Below, one piece after another: positions 26,432 to 35,012 of a stretch of 45,015 nt of DNA. The stretch spans positions 1 through 45,015 of the forward strand of contig CAJVYS010000011.1 in NCBI GenBank assembly GCA_913009875.1, in the 5' to 3' direction. The stretch comes from an uncultured Gammaproteobacteria bacterium. Its GTDB lineage: Bacteria; Pseudomonadota; Gammaproteobacteria; SZUA-152. How positions within the stretch are numbered: position 1 is the stretch's first letter; each line of letters starts with the position of its first letter. A program made the position numbers and the translations under genes. Below the pieces are notes generated by a model. That model was not told the origin of the DNA, made no database searches, and saw only the letters and a program-made list of their open reading frames with translations.

Positions 26432-26464
26432 AAAAAAGCCCCGGGCATCCGCCAGGGCTTTTTC
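26432..26464. terminator. Bidirectional terminator between lptG and soxB
   Basis: AAAAAGCCC (26433..26441) pairs with GGGCTTTTT (26455..26463) around a 13-base GC-rich loop. The A- and T-runs on the two arms allow termination of both converging genes. Confidence 0.8.
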
Positions 26465-26484
26465 GTATCCGAGGCTGAGCAAAA

Positions 26485-28206
26485 TCAGACCTCGGCCAGT
26501 CCCGGGTTATCGCCCAGTCCCTTGATCTTGGGAATGTTGAGTTCCTTGATGCGCACCGTATCCTGGGCGCGGATGTACTCGGCCACCACGTCCCAGATAG
26601 GGGTGCCTTCGCGTTTCTCCATGCTGGCCCAGCCGGCCAGACGATAGTTCTTCCTGGCGTCCAGCGGCTTGCCATTCAGCTCCATATCGGTGATGCGTTT
26701 ACCGATCTTTGCCAATGGGTCGATGCTGTATTTCAGCCCGCCCACGCGCACCATGTCGCCGCCCTGTTGATAGTAGGGGTCTTCGTTGAACAGGTTGTCC
26801 GCCACGTCTTCGAGGATCACCTTGATCTGTTCACCACTGACTTCGTTCAGCGTGGCGGTGGGGTAAGTGATGGCGGTTTGCGTCATCACATGCTCAAAGG
26901 TGATCGGTTCGCCCGGCATCACGCTCACACCCCAGCGGAAGCCGGGGGAGAAGGCAATGTCGGCTTCCTGCACGTCGAGCATGGCATCGAGAATCAGCTG
27001 GTCGAAGGTGCCGTTGAAGTTGCCGCGGCGATAGAGCACTTCGTCCGCTACGCCCAGTTGCTCGTTGAGTCTCTTGATATACGGCTTGCGCACGTCGCTG
27101 ATGAACTCGCTCATCTCGACATCGGGCTCAATGAAGTTGGAGAAGATGGGCAGCAGGCGGTAGCGGAAGTCGCGCACCTTGCCGTTCTTTACGTCGAAGT
27201 CGAGTACGCTGAGGAACTTGCCATTGGAGCCGGAGTTGATCACCAGCGTAGTGCCGCCAGCATTTTTGACCTTGACAGGCTCGGGCACGGCGTCGTGGGT
27301 GTGGCCACCCAGGATGGCGTCGATACCGCGTACACGGCTGGCCATCTTCAGGTCGACGTCCATGCCGTTGTGAGAGAGAACGACAACGACCTGCGCGCCG
27401 GCTTCCCGCGCAGCGTCGACGGTGTCCTGCATCTTGTCCTCACGGATGCCGAAGCTCCATTCGGGGATCATCCAGCGCGGATTGGCGATGGGCGTGTAGG
27501 GGAAGGCCTGGCCAATGATGGCCGTCGGGATGCCGTTCATCTCCTTGATCACATAGGGCTTGAAGACCCCTTCTTCCCACTGGTTGTCGATGACATTCTG
27601 GGCCACAAAGTCCATATGCCCTTCGAGATCATTTTCGATGATCTCATTGACGCGCTCCGCACCATAGGTGAATTCCCAGTGGCCGGTCATGACATCGACA
27701 CCGAGCAGCTTGGTGGCATCGACCATGTCCTGGCCATTGGTCCACAGGGCCGTGGCGGAACCCTGCCAGGTATCACCACCGTCGAGCAGCAGGGAGCCTG
27801 GACGCTGGGCGCGCAGGTGTTTGACCAGCGTTGCCAGATGCGCGAAGCCACCGACCTTGCCGTACTGTCTGGAGGCCTCAACGAAATTCAGATAGGTGAA
27901 AGCATAGGCCTCCGGCGTATTGGGTGCGATGCCATAATGCTTGAGGAAATTCTTGCCTACCAGGTGGGGGGGATTCCCCTTCATGTTGCCGACGCCGATG
28001 TTGATATTGGGTTCGCGGAACCAGATGGGCATCAACTGGGCGTGGCAATCCGTGAAGTGCAGAAATGAAACATTGCCAAAGGCGGGAAGTTCATACATCT
28101 GGTTAGGGGCAATATTCCCCTTGCTGGCTGCCTGGCCAGGCAGTGTGACGCCGGCAGCGCTGGCCACGGCCAGCATTTGCAGAAATTCACGACGGGAGAT
28201 GTTCAT
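26485..28206 (-). CDS. soxB: Thiosulfohydrolase SoxB (dimanganese)
   Basis: 573 residues, periplasmic. The N-terminus SRREFLQMLAVASAAGVTLPGQA is a twin-arginine signal. The 5'-nucleotidase-type fold has its metal sites visible: FLHFTDCHAQ (about residue 49-58), DGGDTWQG, GHWEFTYG (the SoxB form of the GNHE motif), LSHNGMDVD and GGHTHDAVPEP. SoxB hydrolyses the sulfonate from SoxY-bound cysteine S-thiosulfonate to release sulfate. The ribosome-binding site is GGAGGAACGC upstream of the ATG at 28206. A terminator hairpin separates it from soxA, so its level may differ from that of the upstream genes. Confidence 0.97.
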   Translation of the reverse strand: MNISRREFLQMLAVASAAGVTLPGQAASKGNIAPNQMYELPAFGNVSFLHFTDCHAQLMPIWFREPNINIGVGNMKGNPPHLVGKNFLKHYGIAPNTPEAYAFTYLNFVEASRQYGKVGGFAHLATLVKHLRAQRPGSLLLDGGDTWQGSATALWTNGQDMVDATKLLGVDVMTGHWEFTYGAERVNEIIENDLEGHMDFVAQNVIDNQWEEGVFKPYVIKEMNGIPTAIIGQAFPYTPIANPRWMIPEWSFGIREDKMQDTVDAAREAGAQVVVVLSHNGMDVDLKMASRVRGIDAILGGHTHDAVPEPVKVKNAGGTTLVINSGSNGKFLSVLDFDVKNGKVRDFRYRLLPIFSNFIEPDVEMSEFISDVRKPYIKRLNEQLGVADEVLYRRGNFNGTFDQLILDAMLDVQEADIAFSPGFRWGVSVMPGEPITFEHVMTQTAITYPTATLNEVSGEQIKVILEDVADNLFNEDPYYQQGGDMVRVGGLKYSIDPLAKIGKRITDMELNGKPLDARKNYRLAGWASMEKREGTPIWDVVAEYIRAQDTVRIKELNIPKIKGLGDNPGLAEV

Positions 28207-28269
28207 GTGATGCGTTCCTCCTACGGATGGTTTTGGCAGGCTTTCATCGCGGAATATGCCACCAGTAAG

Positions 28270-28302
28270 AAAAAGGCCCGGGGAGAAATCTCACCGGGCC
28301 TC
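28270..28302 (-). terminator. Terminator/attenuator hairpin between soxA and soxB
   Basis: On the minus strand AGGCCCGG (28301..28294) pairs with CCGGGCCT (28281..28274) around a 12-base loop, followed by TTTTTC. It lies 64 bases upstream of the soxB start, inside what would otherwise be one transcript. It may end the soxXYZA message or reduce soxB expression. Confidence 0.85.
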
Positions 28303-28334
28303 TTCCATTTCAACTACGGTACTACGTAAACACC

Positions 28335-29171
28335 TTACTTACGGGCACCGGGGCCATTCCAGGGAAGCCCGTTACTCATGTAAGTCATGAAGTACTCAAG
28401 ATTACGGTACTCAGGGCTTTGTGCCTTGAAGGGTAATGCGCGCACCTGCTTGTTGCAGCCCGAAAAACGGCGGTGGACGGTGCCAAGGCTACCCCACTTC
28501 GAACGGTAAACCGGGAAGTGAGTGAGATGGCCCAGTGCTGGGGATAGCAGGTCGGCACGGATCTTATTGCCGGCATTGTCGACGTGGCAATGTGCGCAGG
28601 ACATGTTCAGCTGACCACGACGAGCGTAGAAGAAACGCTTGCCATCTTCATAGGCGTCACGAGCACGCTGGTCAAACGGAATCTTGATGTCGACGGTCTG
28701 GCCCCGGGTCGTGTAGGCCATGTAGGCAACCAGTGAGGCGAGCTCCCCTTTCTTGTACTTGAGGGTTTTTTCGCCATTCTTGGTGCGACATTCATTGATT
28801 GCTGACGCCAGGGTTTCCACGCGACCTTTCTCGGTGTCGTAATAGGGGTAGTCGCTCTTGACACCGATGCCGCCATTGCGGAAACAGCTGGCGTAGGTCT
28901 TGCCATTCTTGAAGGGGGTGTTGAACATTTCCTCACCTTCCTCAACGGCGATTTCGTAGGGTGGGAATTCCTCGATCGCTTCCCACTGTTCTCGTGAAGC
29001 CTTGTCGATGGCATAGACGCCATTGGCAAATTCTTCCAGTGGTACATTGGGGAAACGTTCCAGGAAGTATCCCTGAAATGCCTTAAGGTCATCCTCCGGG
29101 CTTGCCTGGCTGACCAGCGGGGCAGCGCCCAGGACGCCAACAGCCGCTGTAATCAAAAGCAGTTTCTTCAT
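28335..29171 (-). CDS. soxA: Sulfur oxidation c-type cytochrome SoxA (single visible CXXCH haem site)
   Basis: 278 residues. The ATG at 29171 (GGAGGAACACTA before it) gives a signal peptide MKKLLLITAAVGVLGAAPLVSQA. The haem motif SCAHCH is near residue 200, and FSGCNKQVRALPF near 250 holds the conserved Cys that forms the active-site cysteine persulfide haem ligand. The N-terminal domain lacks a CXXCH; its Cys residues in YASCFRNGG and INECRTKNG probably form the disulfide that replaces the second haem. With SoxX it oxidatively couples thiosulfate to the SoxY cysteine. Fourth gene of the sox cluster after X, Y and Z. Confidence 0.96.
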   Translation of the reverse strand: MKKLLLITAAVGVLGAAPLVSQASPEDDLKAFQGYFLERFPNVPLEEFANGVYAIDKASREQWEAIEEFPPYEIAVEEGEEMFNTPFKNGKTYASCFRNGGIGVKSDYPYYDTEKGRVETLASAINECRTKNGEKTLKYKKGELASLVAYMAYTTRGQTVDIKIPFDQRARDAYEDGKRFFYARRGQLNMSCAHCHVDNAGNKIRADLLSPALGHLTHFPVYRSKWGSLGTVHRRFSGCNKQVRALPFKAQSPEYRNLEYFMTYMSNGLPWNGPGARK

Positions 29172-29249
29172 TAGTGTTCCTCCATCCATATCGATAGTGC
29201 CTGCCTGCAGGCAGTGTTTCGTTAGCCTAATTGTTGTTGGCAGTATGCG

Positions 29250-29567
29250 TTATCCGATCTTGGCTTCAGCGGATGCGCTTTCACCTTTGTTATCGCTCCA
29301 GCTAACTTTGATTGTGTCGCCTTTGGCAGCACCGGTAAATTTGAATGCCAGGTAGGGGTTCTTGGAAATGGCAACCCCCCAGTGAGCAACCAGCACCTGG
29401 GTGCCCTTATGCTCGCAGATGACATCCTGGATGAAGTGTGCGGGAATCTTTTCGCCCGTTTTTTTGTTTTTGCGCAGACCGGTTTCCATCGGGTGGCTCA
29501 TCAGCGCCTTGATTTCAGTTACGTCGCCCTTCACTTTGGCGCGGATGCGAATTTTCTTCTTGGCCAT
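29250..29567 (-). CDS. soxZ: Thiosulfate oxidation carrier subunit SoxZ
   Basis: 105 residues, the typical SoxZ length. KIRIRAKVKGDVTEIKALMSHPMETG ... IPAHFIQDVICEHKGTQVLVAHWGVAISKNPYLAFKF is diagnostic. It has no signal peptide and is expected to be exported with SoxY by the Tat system as a complex. It forms the SoxYZ carrier heterodimer. The ATG at 29567 has GAGGAAAAAAGA upstream. It lies 46 bases after soxY. Confidence 0.97.
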   Translation of the reverse strand: MAKKKIRIRAKVKGDVTEIKALMSHPMETGLRKNKKTGEKIPAHFIQDVICEHKGTQVLVAHWGVAISKNPYLAFKFTGAAKGDTIKVSWSDNKGESASAEAKIG

Positions 29568-29613
29568 TCTTTTTTCCTCAAACGGTTAACTTGTCAGGTG
29601 TTTTGGATGTGGC

Positions 29614-30078
29614 TTAACCGCCGCAGCCGCCGATAGTGACTTTAATCATCTTCTTGGCGCTGTACAGTTTGCCGCCGGATTTGACGACGGCAATGAGGTC
29701 AGAGGTCTTGCCCATTTTGACTCGACAGGAAATGAAGCCTTGTGTTGTGGGGCCCAGGTCATAACTGCTAGCCAGGGGTATGGGGTTCTTCTCAATGAAG
29801 ATGGCGATGGATTCCACGCCGGACATGCCGGTGGAAATGGTGATGGGGACAACCGCGCCATTTTCTGCGATATCGGGTGCCTTGATCTTGATATCGCCAC
29901 TTTCGATGACGTCGGAGGAGCCGAGGGCCGCCTCCATGCCGCCGTCGACACTCTTTGCCTCGAAGGCGGCTTTAGGCCATGCGGCCAGTACGCTTTGCGG
30001 GGTCAGTAAACCTGCGCCGGCGGCAACCCCCAGCATGCTGCTGGCAACGGTGCCCTTCAGGAAGCTTCTGCGTTTCAT
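29614..30078 (-). CDS. soxY: Thiosulfate oxidation carrier protein SoxY
   Basis: 154 residues. A twin-arginine signal (MKRRSFLKGTVASSMLGVAAGAG) precedes the immunoglobulin-like carrier fold. The C-terminus VTIGGCGG carries the carrier cysteine on the swinging GGCGG arm to which sulfur intermediates are attached. The ATG at 30078 has AAGGAG 12 bases upstream. It sits between soxX and soxZ. Confidence 0.97.
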   Translation of the reverse strand: MKRRSFLKGTVASSMLGVAAGAGLLTPQSVLAAWPKAAFEAKSVDGGMEAALGSSDVIESGDIKIKAPDIAENGAVVPITISTGMSGVESIAIFIEKNPIPLASSYDLGPTTQGFISCRVKMGKTSDLIAVVKSGGKLYSAKKMIKVTIGGCGG

Positions 30079-30125
30079 AATAGGGTGATCTCCTTCTAGC
30101 TTTAACCTTTTAAGTGACCCGTCGA

Positions 30126-30500
30126 TTAACGTGTGTAGATAAATTCTACAACCTTATCGAGTTCTTCTTCGGTCAGAATTTTGTGTTTACCGTAGGGGGG
30201 CATGATGGTGTAAGGGTTGACCTTGGTGGCGTCCCAGATCTGGTCACGTAGATCTTTCTTGTCGGGATAGCGGTCAGCCATATTCACCAGGGCAGGGCCG
30301 ATGTTGCCTTCCAGTGTGCCGTCCTTCATTTTGTGACATGCCAGACAGTTGCCTTTTTTGCGGTTGAAGGCAATGGCCTTTCCCTCCTCCACTACCGAGG
30401 CCCCTTCGGCAAGGGCAGCCTGGGGGGCAATGGCGAAACTGCCGAGCATCAAGGCCAGGGTACCGACCGCTGTTAGTGTGCAATTCGCGGATTTCCGCAT
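30126..30500 (-). CDS. soxX: Sulfur oxidation c-type cytochrome SoxX
   Basis: 124 residues. A signal peptide ending around QAALA precedes a small cytochrome c: haem motif NCLACHKMKDG (about residue 52-62), IGPALVNMADRYP, and YTIMPPYGKHKIL with the distal Met ligand (about 99). It is the electron-accepting partner of SoxA. The ATG at 30500 has an excellent AAGGAGGAAGCAGCA leader. First gene of the sox operon. Confidence 0.94.
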   Translation of the reverse strand: MRKSANCTLTAVGTLALMLGSFAIAPQAALAEGASVVEEGKAIAFNRKKGNCLACHKMKDGTLEGNIGPALVNMADRYPDKKDLRDQIWDATKVNPYTIMPPYGKHKILTEEELDKVVEFIYTR

Positions 30501-30649
30501 TGCTGCTTCCTCCTTCTATTATTAGAAATATAAGTTATTTTTCGCTGGGTATTTAATTCTTATATGACGACTGTAAGCCGATTTTATTCCTTTGCAGGAA
30601 ACGCTCACATCGTGTCAGTCCGTTGAGAGAATCCTGAACACCAAGGACT

Positions 30650-30677
30650 CTTATACCAGAATTGACGGACAGCACAA
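30650..30677 (-). promoter_or_regulatory. Sigma-70-type promoter candidate for the sox operon
   Basis: On the minus strand TTGTGC (30677..30672), a 16-base spacer ending in TG-G, then TATAAG (30655..30650) make a reasonable extended -10 promoter. It is about 150 bases upstream of the soxX ATG, leaving an AT-rich leader. No obvious SoxR-type operator was recognised. Confidence 0.5.
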
Positions 30678-30745
30678 CAGGTCGGCTGAAAAAATGCAGG
30701 GAAGGTGTGGGGGATATAAATGGCTGCTTTCCGCAGTGCCTGGTA

Positions 30746-32203
30746 CTAATGCTTCTCGCTGCCGTCAGCCTGGGCAGTCTGAACTTCCTTCTTCCAGGCT
30801 GCAAGCCTGGCCTGCATGGCTAATTGTTCATACTGGCTTTTGGTGCCTTGCTCAATAGCCTGCTTCAGGTAGGTGATGGCTTGCACCGTATTGCCATCGA
30901 TGTAATGTAATTCGGCCAGTGACTGGTAGGCATCGGCGTAGCGGCGAGCCGTTTTGGCGGCCTGGAAATGGAGGGCATACAGTCTGCGCTCAGGCCGGTA
31001 GCGAAGCTGCTGTTCCAGCAGTGCGCTCGCCTCGGTGGCATTGCCTTCCTTGAGCAGGGTTTCCGCCAGCATTTCTGTCAATGGCAGGTTGTTGGGGAAC
31101 AGAATAAGGGCGGAGGCAAGCACCTTGTGAGCGGCCTGAGGTTTATCTGCAGCCAACTCGATTTCGGCGGCGGTCAGGTGATACAGCACGCGCTGGGTAT
31201 CATTTTTCAACAGCTGCCGTATGGCATTTCTTGCCTTATCGTATTGCTTCTCTGACAGCCAGCTTAATGCCTGCCGGTACTGGATGGCGGCTTGTGGTAT
31301 TTCGTCCGCTGTTTTCTGCCGTTGCAGATAAATGCTGTCGCCACTGAGAACCTTCACGCGCGCCTTGATGAGTTGAAAGGTCAGGTCGTCACCTTTGCTG
31401 CCGGTGGTTATTTGCTCTGCGCGATTGCGCGCATCGGCGATACGGGAAAGGGTGAGCGGGTGGGTCTGCAGCAGTTCCAACGCGCGCAGACCGGCGTAGC
31501 GGTTGGCGGACTGCAGGGTCTCAAAGAAACTGACCATCTGGCGAGGGTCAAAGCCTGCCCGGGCCATCATGGTGATACCCACCCGGTCTGCCTCCTGCTC
31601 ATGCATGCGCGAGTAGCTGAGCTGCTGCTGGGCAGAGCCGGCCATGGCGCCAGTCAGCACGGCCTGACCGGCTTGCGGATTCTGGCTGCCGATAAGGATG
31701 GCGGCGATCATGGCGGCGATGGTGGCGATTTCCACTCGCTGGCCGGCCTCAAATGAGCGTACCAGATGTCGCTGTACCACGTGTGACAGCTCATGGGCCA
31801 GAACCGACACCAGTTCACCCTCGGTGCGGGCGGAGAGGATCAACCCGGCGTGTACACCGATATAGCCTCCCGGTCCGGCAAAGGCATTGATCGACGGATC
31901 GTTGATGAGAAAAAAGGTGACCTTCTGCTCATGGCCGTCGACCTGCGAAATCAGGCGTTCGCCAAGATTTTGCAGATAAGCGGTGACGGCGGGATCGTCG
32001 AGGATATCCAGTGAGCGGCGTACGCTACGCATGAATTCCCGGCCGATCAGTCGCTCCTGTTCCGGGGTGATCAGATTACCACCGGCGTCGCCGATATCCG
32101 GCAGGTTCAGGGGCGTTGCCTCGCCGGCCCTGACGTCATGGAAAGGGGAAATGAAGCCTGCGATAAAGGCAAGAAGAAACAGAAGGATGGATCGAAGTTG
32201 CAT
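30746..32203 (-). CDS. bepA: Periplasmic M48 metalloprotease/chaperone BepA (YfgC)
   Basis: 485 residues from the ATG at 32203, matching E. coli BepA (487); the longer frame to 32275 has a poor leader and puts the signal peptide too far inside. A signal peptide (MQLRSILLFLLAFIAGFISPFHDVRA) precedes the M48 domain with the zinc site LAHELSHVVQRH (about residue 132-143) and the downstream EQEADRVG Glu ligand. TPR repeats cover the C-terminal 200 residues. It degrades or helps assemble outer-membrane proteins such as LptD. In Pseudomonas a bepA homologue is also next to a tusA-like gene. It is convergent with nothing: soxX lies downstream on the same strand. Confidence 0.92.
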   Translation of the reverse strand: MQLRSILLFLLAFIAGFISPFHDVRAGEATPLNLPDIGDAGGNLITPEQERLIGREFMRSVRRSLDILDDPAVTAYLQNLGERLISQVDGHEQKVTFFLINDPSINAFAGPGGYIGVHAGLILSARTEGELVSVLAHELSHVVQRHLVRSFEAGQRVEIATIAAMIAAILIGSQNPQAGQAVLTGAMAGSAQQQLSYSRMHEQEADRVGITMMARAGFDPRQMVSFFETLQSANRYAGLRALELLQTHPLTLSRIADARNRAEQITTGSKGDDLTFQLIKARVKVLSGDSIYLQRQKTADEIPQAAIQYRQALSWLSEKQYDKARNAIRQLLKNDTQRVLYHLTAAEIELAADKPQAAHKVLASALILFPNNLPLTEMLAETLLKEGNATEASALLEQQLRYRPERRLYALHFQAAKTARRYADAYQSLAELHYIDGNTVQAITYLKQAIEQGTKSQYEQLAMQARLAAWKKEVQTAQADGSEKH

Positions 32204-32438
32204 CGGCTGACGTGAGCGGGATACCCGCGTTTGGGAAAGTCGAGTGTAGAGTGAATTTTGTTTAATGGCGAGCATTCCTTATCAAAAGAATAGATATGAA
32301 TATCAGCTGATCAACAATATCTGTGACCTCCTTTGCGGGTGCCGCCTGAATATGTTGCAGGTTTTTTGTGAATGATCCGATACCTATCTGAGATTGCCAG
32401 CCTGTGATTTTGTTCACCACAAGACAGGCGAATTCGGG

Positions 32439-32467
32439 TTGCATTTTCCCCGACTTTGGAATATAAG
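32439..32467 (+). promoter_or_regulatory. Sigma-70-type promoter candidate for tusA-dsrE2
   Basis: TTGCAT (32439..32444), a 17-base spacer and TATAAG (32462..32467) lie 146 bases upstream of the tusA ATG. A TTGACA follows at 32468 but lacks a well-spaced -10. Both are in the 409-base gene-free divergent region 32204..32612 shared with bepA; nothing else was recognised there. Confidence 0.4.
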
Positions 32468-32612
32468 TTGACAATTGAATTCTAATAAAGGTTCCACAAC
32501 CGCCGTTGGGAGTCTGTCGGATTTAGGCGATCATCGCGAGGGAAGGCTGCCCCAGCAGGTCAGTCCAGAATATGACAGACACCTGGCGTAACAACTACAG
32601 AAGGAGTTTAAA

Positions 32613-32843
32613 ATGGCTGATTTTGATCAAGAGCTGGACGCATCCGGCCTCAATTGCCCGCTGCCGATTCTGCGCGCCAAAAAGGCACTGGCAGCCCTGA
32701 GCGCAGGTCAGGTTCTGCATATCATCGCCACCGATCCCGGCTCCGTAAAGGATTTTGAAGCCTTTGCCAAGCAGACGGGAAATGAGCTGGTGGAGTCCCG
32801 CGAAGAAGGCGGCAAGTTTCATTTTCTGATGAAAAAGAACTAA
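32613..32843 (+). CDS. tusA: TusA-family sulfurtransferase
   Basis: 76 residues, the standard TusA length. DASGLNCPLPILRAKKAL carries the active cysteine in the CPxP motif (Cys16), and IATDPGSVKDFEAFAKQTGNEL is the typical second half. TusA carries persulfide sulfur in the cytoplasm. In sulfur oxidisers it delivers sulfur between rhodanese, DsrE-type proteins and the Dsr or sHdr pathways rather than to tRNA. The ribosome-binding site is GAAGGAG. dsrE2 follows after 34 bases. Confidence 0.95.
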   Translation: MADFDQELDASGLNCPLPILRAKKALAALSAGQVLHIIATDPGSVKDFEAFAKQTGNELVESREEGGKFHFLMKKN

Positions 32844-32877
32844 CGGGACGGCCTTGGCCTGATCCGGAGGGGGGATT

Positions 32878-33345
32878 ATGTCTGAAAAAAAGTTGGCGAT
32901 TATTGCGACCAAGGGCAGTCTGGACTGGGCCTATCCGCCCTTCATACTGGCTTCCACGGCAGCCGCACTGGGTTATGAGGTGGAGATATTCTGCACCTTC
33001 TATGGCCTGCAACTGTTGCGTAAAAACATGGATCTGAAGGTCACGTCACTGGGCAACCCGGGCATGCCCATGCCTATGCCCATGCCGGTATTGCTGCAGG
33101 CATTGCCGGGCATGCAGTCCATGATGACCATGATGATGAAACAGAAGATGAAGTCCAAGGGCGTCGCCAGTCTTGAAGAACTGCGTGAGCTGTGCATTGA
33201 GGCCGAGGTCAGGCTGGTTGCCTGTCAGATGACGGTGGACCTGTTTGATTTCAATACCAGCGATTTTATCGACGGTATCGAATACGGGGGTGCCGCGACA
33301 TTCTTCGAGTTTGCAGGTGAGTCTGATATTACGTTGTTTGTTTGA
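32878..33345 (+). CDS. dsrE2: DsrE2-type sulfur carrier protein
   Basis: 155 residues of the DsrE/DsrF-like family. KKLAIIATKGSLDWAYPPFILASTAAALGYEVEIFCTFYGL gives the Rossmann-like start, and VRLVACQMTVDLF (about residue 117) carries the conserved Cys; a second Cys is in EIFCTFYG. Between them is a long Met/Pro insertion (GMPMPMPMPV ... MQSMMTMMMKQKM), seen in DsrE2 proteins and possibly membrane-associating. In the usual rhd-tusA-dsrE2 cluster a rhodanese is also present; none is adjacent here. The ATG at 32878 has GGAGGGG upstream. It partners TusA in sulfur transfer. Confidence 0.9.
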   Translation: MSEKKLAIIATKGSLDWAYPPFILASTAAALGYEVEIFCTFYGLQLLRKNMDLKVTSLGNPGMPMPMPMPVLLQALPGMQSMMTMMMKQKMKSKGVASLEELRELCIEAEVRLVACQMTVDLFDFNTSDFIDGIEYGGAATFFEFAGESDITLFV

Positions 33346-33368
33346 AGGTTGCGGTCAGCTTGGCCATA

Positions 33369-33446
33369 GGTAGGGTGGGCACGTTTTGTGTGCCCACGCG
33401 GTTGATTCACATTTCTCGTGGGCACAGAAAGCTCGCCCACCCTACC
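33369..33446. repeat. GTAGGGTGGGCACG palindromic repeat pair
   Basis: GTAGGGTGGGCACG...GTGCCCACG and CGTGGGCAC...GCCCACCCTAC are inverted arms of one element (about 33370..33446). A related pair is at 44695..44757. It lies in the 323-base gene-free stretch 33346..33668, which otherwise contains only the terminator at 33599. Confidence 0.85.
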
Positions 33447-33598
33447 AAGCTATAATAGACGACCGAAACAACCTGCCTTCAAACGCCACCCTTCAACAAC
33501 CCATACAACAAGCAATACGGATAAATCCAGGCGCTTAAAAGGCGCTGGTTTTCACCTTTGATCGGGACGAATCATGTGTTATTTCAGGGCCTTTGAAT

Positions 33599-33630
33599 AA
33601 AGGGGTAGTTCCACGGAACTACCCCTTTTT
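33599..33630. terminator. Bidirectional terminator between dsrE2 and the minus-strand FadL gene
   Basis: AAGGGGTAGTTC pairs perfectly with GAACTACCCCTT around CACG and is followed by TTTTTC on the plus strand; on the minus strand the arm ends in TTTATTC. Confidence 0.85.
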
Positions 33631-33668
33631 CTTGCGCTGGATTGCGGGCGGTTATACCCGGTGTGAGC

Positions 33669-35012
33669 TTAGAACACCCAGACGACCTGACCGCTGAATA
33701 TATCCACGTCGCTTTCGTATGAGCCTTTTAGACGATCCCCTGTCGCTCCTATACGATTGATCTCGGCGTCCTTTGCGAACAGGTGGGCGTAGCCAAAATC
33801 AAGGGTGAGGTTCTTTGCCACCTGGTAGCCAAGACCCAGCGCCAGCCAGGTACGGTCACTGCCCGGGCTGCGTGCAGAGCGCAGTTCGGCACTGGGAACG
33901 GGTGACTTGTCATAGGCGATACCGGCGCGGTAGATCCAGGTTTGGCTGGGGGTAAAATTGACGCCGAGCGAGTAGCGATTGACGTCTTTCCAGTTGTTGA
34001 CTTCCTCCGATGGATCCTTGGCGGGGTTCTCGAACTCTATTACCAGTTTGTCGTAGCTGCTCCAGCCGGTGCGGGTGATGTCTGCCAGTAGTGTCCAGCT
34101 GTTGGTGAGCTGATGGAACAGGCTCAGGGACAGTGTGCTTGGCAGGTCGATGTCTCCGCTAATATCGGTGTCAGCGAAGGCTGGCCCAAAGACTGGCTGA
34201 GCTGCTGCCGGTAGGGTGAAGTCGGCCTTACCGTCCAGGGAGTGCTTGACCTGGGAGCGGTAAGCCAGTCCGACGCGGGTGGCCTCTGTGGGGGCGAACA
34301 GCACGCCGAGGTTATAACCAAAGCCCCAACTGGTACCCGTGACATCGGCGAAGCCGTCGGTAGCCGGTGTCTGGGGTGTGACAAGCCCCGTGGCGAGACA
34401 GGTACCTGCGGGGAGTATTCCTTGAGCTTGAGCTCCCAGACAGGCCGAGCTGAAATCCACCGCATTGGTCAGCTTGGCTTTGAAATACTGGATGTTTGCG
34501 CCCAGCCCGACGGACCATTGCGGATTGACCTTGAAGGCCAGGGAGGGGTTGATGTTGATGACTTCTACAGCCGTCTCGACCGCTTGGTAGCGGCCTTTCC
34601 AGTCTTTGTCATAGTTGGTGCCCAAACCGAAGGGCACGCTGATGCCGAGGCCGAGTTTCACCTCGTCGTTAATGTCGGCGACCAAAAAGAGATTGGGTAT
34701 CACGGCCAGATCAGCGGCATCTCCACCATCGCTCCCGCCAGCACTGGAGCCATTATCAGTAAATTTGGTGGAAGGCTGAATGATGTGCAGTCCGACAAGA
34801 ACCTGGTTGCCATCGAGCAGGGTCATGCCGGCTGGATTGAAAAAGATCGTGCTGGCGTCTTCGGCGCTTGCCGCAGCGCCTGCGTAGGCGTTGCCCAGTC
34901 CTTTGACACCCTGCTCAATAAGTGCAAAACCGCCGGCGTGGCTGACTGATGCCCCCAGCCCAAAGGCGGTCAGTGCCGTGGCTGCCAGCGTTAAGCGGAT
35001 AGGTGTTCTCAT
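33669..35012 (-). CDS. FadL/OmpP1/TodX-family outer membrane protein, copy 1
   Basis: 447 residues from the ATG at 35012 (GGAGG eight bases upstream). A signal peptide ends near SVSHAGGFAL. GFALIEQGVKGLGNAYAGAAASAEDASTIFFNPAGMTLL is the FadL hatch/N-terminal signature with the NPAG motif. The rest alternates in a 14-strand barrel pattern and ends in a C-terminal aromatic (VVWVF). These proteins take up hydrophobic compounds such as long-chain fatty acids or aromatic hydrocarbons across the outer membrane. It is divergent from a second, distinct FadL-family gene. Confidence 0.92.
   Translation of the reverse strand: MRTPIRLTLAATALTAFGLGASVSHAGGFALIEQGVKGLGNAYAGAAASAEDASTIFFNPAGMTLLDGNQVLVGLHIIQPSTKFTDNGSSAGGSDGGDAADLAVIPNLFLVADINDEVKLGLGISVPFGLGTNYDKDWKGRYQAVETAVEVININPSLAFKVNPQWSVGLGANIQYFKAKLTNAVDFSSACLGAQAQGILPAGTCLATGLVTPQTPATDGFADVTGTSWGFGYNLGVLFAPTEATRVGLAYRSQVKHSLDGKADFTLPAAAQPVFGPAFADTDISGDIDLPSTLSLSLFHQLTNSWTLLADITRTGWSSYDKLVIEFENPAKDPSEEVNNWKDVNRYSLGVNFTPSQTWIYRAGIAYDKSPVPSAELRSARSPGSDRTWLALGLGYQVAKNLTLDFGYAHLFAKDAEINRIGATGDRLKGSYESDVDIFSGQVVWVF

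Noticed and set aside
26767-28068. 433-codon plus-strand frame inside soxB
   Set aside because: Shadow frame; soxB has all metal-binding motifs and a Tat signal on the other strand.
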